Positions 60,734 to 64,000 of a stretch of 64,000 nt of DNA are shown here, piece by piece. Below the pieces are notes generated by a model, which did no database searches, was not told the origin of the DNA, and saw nothing but the letters and a program-made list of their open reading frames with translations. Source of the stretch: Citreicella sp. C3M06 (lineage in GTDB: Bacteria > Pseudomonadota > Alphaproteobacteria > Rhodobacterales > Rhodobacteraceae); contig NZ_JAHKQA010000002.1 in assembly GCF_018860705.1 (NCBI RefSeq), forward strand, positions 1-64,000, read 5' to 3'. How positions within the stretch are numbered: the stretch's first letter is position 1; each line of letters opens with the position of its first letter. The position numbers were made by a program, and so were the translations under genes.

Positions 60734-60754
60734 TCTTATATAAGAGTTATAAGA
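60734..60754 (+). promoter_or_regulatory. GntR operator candidate before the Ldh/cupin operon
   Basis: TCTTATA (60734-60740) and TATAAGA (60748-60754) are inverted arms; CTTATATAAG (60735-60744) is a perfect palindrome inside. AT-rich against a GC-rich background and 24 bases before the Ldh start. Fits binding of the preceding GntR-UTRA protein. Confidence 0.6.
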
Positions 60755-60777
60755 TTCAGACAGACCGAGTGGATACC

Positions 60778-61848
60778 ATGCCCGATTCCGATGCGCTTCG
60801 CCTGCCCGTAGCCACCTTGCAGCGCTTCGCGGCGCAGGCGCTGGCCCATCACGGGCTGCCCGCCGCCGATGCCGATACCGTCGCCGAAATGATGATCGAG
60901 GCCGATCTGCACGGCGCCGATGCCCACGGGCTGTTCCGCCTGCCGCGCTATATCGACAGGCTCAGGGCGGGGGGGTACACCCGCACGCCCAGCATCCGCG
61001 TCGACAAAAGCAAGGGAGGGCTGGCCCGCGTCAACGGCGACGGCGCCATGGGGCATCTCGTGGTGCGGCGCTGCGTCGACGAGGCGATCATGCGGGCGCG
61101 CGAGCATGGAGTCTCATGGGTCGGCTGCCACGATTCAAACCACGCGGGCGCCGCCGGCGTCTGGGCCATGCGCCCCGTCGCGCAGGACATGATCGGCATC
61201 TACATGGCCGTCGGCAGCGCCAACCACATGGCCCCATGGGGCGGCACTGAATCGCTGTTGTCGACCAACCCCATCGCCATCGGCGTGCCGGGGGGCAAGG
61301 GCGGGCCGGTGCTTTTGGACATGGCGACCACCAACGCCGCCTATGGCAAGGTCAAGATGGCCGCCGCGCTTGGGCAGACCATGCCTGCCGACTGGATGAT
61401 CGACGCGCAAGGCGCGCCGCTGACCGATCCCACCCGCGCCTCCGAGGGCAGCTTGCTGCCCATTGGCGGGCCCAAGGGCTATGGGCTGGCACTCATGATC
61501 GGGCTGCTGGCGGGCACGCTGAACGGCGCGGCGCTGGGGCGCAACCTGATCGATTTCAACGCCGATGACACCACGCCCACCAACACCGGCCAGTCGATCC
61601 TCGTGATCGATCTTGCGGCGCTGGGGGCGGTGGAGCTGTTCAAGCAGCAGGTCGATCTGTTGCGCCAAGAGCTGACGGAATCGGCCCTGCGCCCCGGGTT
61701 CGATGGCATCCGGCTGCCCGGCGACCGGGCGCTGGCGCTGCACCGCGAGCGCAGCGCCGCCGGCATCCCCTGCCCGCCGGTGCTGGTGAGCGCGCTGAAC
61801 CGGGTCGCGCAAGACGCGAGCCTGCCCGCATTGGAGACATGGACATGA
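60778..61848 (+). CDS. Ldh family NAD(P)-dependent oxidoreductase (malate/L-lactate dehydrogenase type)
   Basis: A 356-residue member of the type-2 malate/L-lactate/ureidoglycolate dehydrogenase family. Signatures are EADLHGADAHGLFRLPRYI, VGCHDSNHAGAAGVWA with catalytic His, STNPIAIGVP and GPKGYGLALMIGLLAG. The substrate is a 2-hydroxy or imino acid. I start at ATG 60778; a GTG nine bases earlier is possible. It ends in an ATGA overlap with the cupin gene. Confidence 0.93.
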   Translation: MPDSDALRLPVATLQRFAAQALAHHGLPAADADTVAEMMIEADLHGADAHGLFRLPRYIDRLRAGGYTRTPSIRVDKSKGGLARVNGDGAMGHLVVRRCVDEAIMRAREHGVSWVGCHDSNHAGAAGVWAMRPVAQDMIGIYMAVGSANHMAPWGGTESLLSTNPIAIGVPGGKGGPVLLDMATTNAAYGKVKMAAALGQTMPADWMIDAQGAPLTDPTRASEGSLLPIGGPKGYGLALMIGLLAGTLNGAALGRNLIDFNADDTTPTNTGQSILVIDLAALGAVELFKQQVDLLRQELTESALRPGFDGIRLPGDRALALHRERSAAGIPCPPVLVSALNRVAQDASLPALETWT

Positions 61849-62273
61849 CGACGACGCCAACCAAGACCCCTCGCATCTTCAACACCCCAGACATTCCCGC
61901 CCATGATCGCGGCAACGGGGTGACGACCCGGCTGTTCTGTTCCGAAAGCCGCTGCGCGGCGGGGGTGACAACCGGCACCACGACGCTTCCGGTGGGGCGC
62001 TCGGTGCAGATGCACAGCCACAATTGCGACGAGCAGATCATCATCCTGCAGGGGCAGGCCGAGGCCGAATTCAACGGCGCCCGCCACCCCATAGGCCCGA
62101 TGGAGGTGGCGTTCATCCCCAAGGATACCGTGCATTGCTTTCACAACGTCGGTGATCTGCCGGTGCTGATGCTGTTCGTCTATGACGCGGGCAAGGTCAC
62201 CCGGACCTTTGCTGCATCCGGGGAAACCGTGGAACACCTGTCCGAGAGCGATCTGGCGCAGCCGCGCAGCTGA
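61845..62273 (+). CDS. Small cupin-domain protein
   Basis: A 142-residue single-domain cupin. The metal-type segment is VQMHSHNCDEQIIILQGQAEAEF and the second block GPMEVAFIPKDTVHCFHNVGDLP. I start at ATG 61845, which overlaps the Ldh stop (ATGA) and has GGAG eight bases upstream; ATG 61839 is too close to that site. It may act on the product or substrate of the Ldh-type enzyme; function not known. Confidence 0.88.
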   Translation: MTTTPTKTPRIFNTPDIPAHDRGNGVTTRLFCSESRCAAGVTTGTTTLPVGRSVQMHSHNCDEQIIILQGQAEAEFNGARHPIGPMEVAFIPKDTVHCFHNVGDLPVLMLFVYDAGKVTRTFAASGETVEHLSESDLAQPRS

Positions 62274-62290
62274 TCGGTCCGCCGCGCCAG

Positions 62291-62953
62291 TTACCCGGCG
62301 TCTGGCGCGGATTGCTGAAGGAACAGGTTCAGCGCCTTGCGGATGACGGCCGGGCGATCAGGGCTGTCGCCCCGGTTGCCCGCCTGCCCCGCGAGCTGGC
62401 GCAGTCCGTGGTTCAACAGTCCCCCGTGCAGCAGCCACGGCACGTCGAGCTCGTCGACGGTGACCGCAAAGGCATCCCCCTGCCCCAGTTCAGCCCGGCG
62501 TTCGCGCACCATCGGCTTGAGGATCTGCTCCTGCACAACCTCGCGATACCACGCATGTACCTGCGCATCGCGCAGCAGGGCGTAATACCATAGCCGCAGC
62601 CAAACCGGCTGAAAGACGATCTCGGTATAAGCCTCGTAGAAGGACTGGAACCGGTCCACCACCGGGCGGCTGCGATCTTGCAGCAGCGCATCCCAGGCCG
62701 GGTCCCAGGTTTCGAGAAACACCCGGCTGTAGGCGGCTTCGATCAGGCTTTGTTTGTCGGGAAAGTAGCGATAGAGCAGCGGCTGGGTGATCCCAGCCCG
62801 GCGCGCAACCTCGCGGGTGCTGCCATCGAAACCCGTTTCGGCAAACAGATCAACCGCAGCTTGCACGATCTCGGCCCGCCGCGCCGCTGGCGACAACCGT
62901 TTGCGAACCGGGGCGGCGCCCTTGTCGCGCTGGCTTTGCTGTCCTTTGGGCAC
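62291..62953 (-). CDS. TetR-family transcriptional regulator
   Basis: A 220-residue repressor. The N-terminal helix-turn-helix is STREVARRAGITQPLLYRYFPDKQSLI; the C-terminal ligand domain is not specific enough to name the ligand. It converges on the cupin gene. Two palindromes lie directly upstream (62963-62983 and 63005-63021), so it probably regulates itself. Confidence 0.92.
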   Translation of the reverse strand: MPKGQQSQRDKGAAPVRKRLSPAARRAEIVQAAVDLFAETGFDGSTREVARRAGITQPLLYRYFPDKQSLIEAAYSRVFLETWDPAWDALLQDRSRPVVDRFQSFYEAYTEIVFQPVWLRLWYYALLRDAQVHAWYREVVQEQILKPMVRERRAELGQGDAFAVTVDELDVPWLLHGGLLNHGLRQLAGQAGNRGDSPDRPAVIRKALNLFLQQSAPDAG

Positions 62954-62962
62954 TTGAACTCC

Positions 62963-63021
62963 GGCAGGTGGGATATACCTGCCTTACCAGATAGCGCGCC
63001 CGGCAATCAATGTCATTGATT
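62963..63021 (-). promoter_or_regulatory. Two TetR-type operator candidates
   Basis: GGCAGGT (62963-62969) and ACCTGCC (62977-62983) are perfect inverted arms 10 bases from the TetR start. AATCAATG-T-CATTGATT (63005-63021) is a second perfect palindrome. The first is well placed for autorepression; the second is of unlike sequence and may belong to another regulator. Confidence 0.55.
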
Positions 63022-63050
63022 ATCGACTGATCAATAAAGACGCGATGCCG

Positions 63051-63836
63051 TCACTGCCAGCCTGACACCATCTGACGGTCGGAATACCCGAAACACTGCT
63101 GGATCACATCTTCGAGCAGGATCATCGAGCGCAGCGCCCGCGCGACATCAGCCCAAGGGTGATCGGCCAGCACCAACGTGCCAAACACCGCCGTGGCGCG
63201 GGTGATCTGCAACAGCTTGTCGGCAACCGCGCCCGGATCGCCGTAAAGCACACAAGCGTCGATCGCCTCGTCGATGCGGGCCTTGCGGGCGTCTGGGCCC
63301 AGAATGTCGCGAAAATAGCTCCGACAGGGGCTGGCGGGCGCCATCACCATGTCGCGGGCCGTGGCGGCATCGTCAGCGATCAGCACCGAGCGCGCCACAC
63401 GCCAGTCGCCGGGATGGGCACAGCGACCGGCCCGTGTGCAGCCGGTGACATGGGCGCTCCAGTGCCGCGACAGGGTTTCGGTATCGGCCCAACTGACGGA
63501 AAACGGGGCCCGGCGTGGGCCTGCGGCAATCGTTTGCGCGGCCTGAATCTGCGGAGAAACAAAGACGCCCTGGTCGGTTTCGCCAGTGCTCTGGGTCACT
63601 CCGCGCGTGCTGGCGAGGCGAAGCCCGGGCGGGCAGATGGCGGTGCTGCGCAGTTCGAGACAGGCTTCGCCCTCTGGTCCGCGCGGGCCGCTGCGGCGGG
63701 TTTCCGAACCCGCCACCGGGACATAGAATTCCGAAAACCCAAGCGCACGGGCGACGCTTGAGCGTCCGCAATCTTGGGCTCCGAAGCGTTCAGAGCGGTG
63801 ATGTTCGGGCGGAACGAACAGGTATCCCAGTTTCAT
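63051..63836 (-). pseudogene. Decayed luciferase-like (LLM) flavin monooxygenase
   Basis: The start is family-like (MKLGYLFVPPEHH … ALGFSEFYVPVAG, strong GGGAGGAGG site) and so is the end (SRHWSAHVTGCTRAGR … DWRVARSVLIADDAATARD … FGTLVLADHPWADVARALRSM). Known LLM proteins of this type are about 370 residues; this frame gives 261. About 100 residues of the barrel, including the HPAVVAA-type block, are missing or replaced by unrelated sequence (from about residue 45 to 125). It is best read as an internally deleted, frame-shifted remnant. An unusual shortened but functional protein is possible but unlikely. Confidence 0.65.
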
Positions 63837-63972
63837 TGCGGCCTCCTCCCAAAGGCGAGGGCCCCGGCGCGGCCCCTGCCCGTGATGATACGGGCAGGGC
63901 AGTGCGCTTTTGAAATGACATCTGCAGACGAAAGGCATCAGGAAACCTGATACCCTCCGCGTCGTGCCTGCG

Positions 63973-64000
63973 TCAGTTCAGGACGTATTCCACCGGCCAG
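63973..64000 (-). CDS. Possible 3' end of a minus-strand gene
   Basis: The last bases read on the minus strand as WPVEYVLN followed by TGA (stop 63973-63975), with a plausible protein-like end upstream of the LLM remnant. Only eight codons are visible, so the family cannot be named. Confidence 0.25.

Noticed and set aside
1-64000. CRISPR arrays, tRNA/rRNA genes, prophage or integrase genes, toxin-antitoxin and defence systems
   Set aside because: Scanned by eye on both strands. No regular repeat-spacer series, tRNA-like cloverleaf, integrase or known defence domain was found; only the IS110 scrap is mobile-element related.

Overview
The window looks like a chromosomal segment of a high-GC alphaproteobacterium, most likely a Rhodobacteraceae (Roseobacter/Paracoccus-type) heterotroph. 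This rests on the GC-rich, densely packed genes with ATGA stop/start overlaps and on the gene repertoire: tripartite tricarboxylate transporters (TTT), a TRAP-type binding protein, carnitine catabolism, several Gfo/Idh/MocA and beta-hydroxyacid dehydrogenases, and BKACE enzymes. I found no rRNA, tRNA, CRISPR array, prophage or intact insertion sequence. The only mobile-element trace is a 3' scrap of an IS110-type transposase near 1.3 kb.

Layout. (1) 0-2.6 kb: a beta-hydroxyacid dehydrogenase, the IS110 scrap and a Gfo/Idh/MocA oxidoreductase. (2) 2.9-10.8 kb: a molybdenum/tungsten block, fdhD-mobA-mobB-moeA, then a convergent TusA-like sulfur carrier, a Cache-type histidine kinase, and the divergent tungstate importer tupB-tupC-tupA. 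It can import the metal, build the bis-MGD cofactor and sulfurate it for a formate dehydrogenase, but no formate dehydrogenase is in view. (3) 11-14.8 kb: an orphan hybrid kinase with two tandem periplasmic binding domains and two small hypothetical genes. (4) 15.2-29.4 kb: a minus-strand catabolic island for carnitine and probably gamma-butyrobetaine. It holds a LysR regulator, a Pot-type ABC transporter, an acyl-CoA dehydrogenase, an NDP-forming acyl-CoA synthetase, CaiD, a dehydrocarnitine-cleaving BKACE, an L-carnitine dehydrogenase/betainyl-CoA thioesterase fusion, and a class II aldolase-like protein, a quinone-oxidoreductase-like MDR and a GhrA-like reductase. (5) 29.4-36.6 kb: a TetR regulator, an AruH-like aminotransferase, a polar amino-acid ABC transporter and a CocE-type hydrolase. 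A 19-bp operator-like sequence occurs twice here, in front of the aminotransferase and of the ABC operon. (6) 37-46.5 kb: two facing sugar-acid-type operons (Zn-ADH, DapA-like, cupin; Gfo/Idh, GST, peroxiredoxin-like; then on the minus strand GntR, Gfo/Idh, two beta-hydroxyacid dehydrogenases, Nu-type GST). (7) 46.6-55.4 kb: one long minus-strand operon carrying two complete TTT transporters around a Gfo/Idh oxidoreductase and a TRAP DctP-fold protein with no signal peptide. It ends in a clear terminator. (8) 55.4-64 kb: an AEC permease, an alpha/beta hydrolase, LysR with a divergent flavin reductase and second BKACE, GntR-UTRA with an Ldh-type dehydrogenase and cupin, a TetR with its operators, and a decayed luciferase-like monooxygenase.

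How it works together. Most of the window is small-molecule import coupled to oxidation, and each island has its own local regulator. Best-supported pathway: L-carnitine is oxidised to 3-dehydrocarnitine, cleaved with acetyl-CoA to betainyl-CoA plus acetoacetate, and hydrolysed to glycine betaine. The acyl-CoA enzymes beside it fit an upstream aerobic entry from gamma-butyrobetaine. The most unusual arrangement is the double-TTT operon with an apparently cytosolic DctP-type ligand-binding protein.
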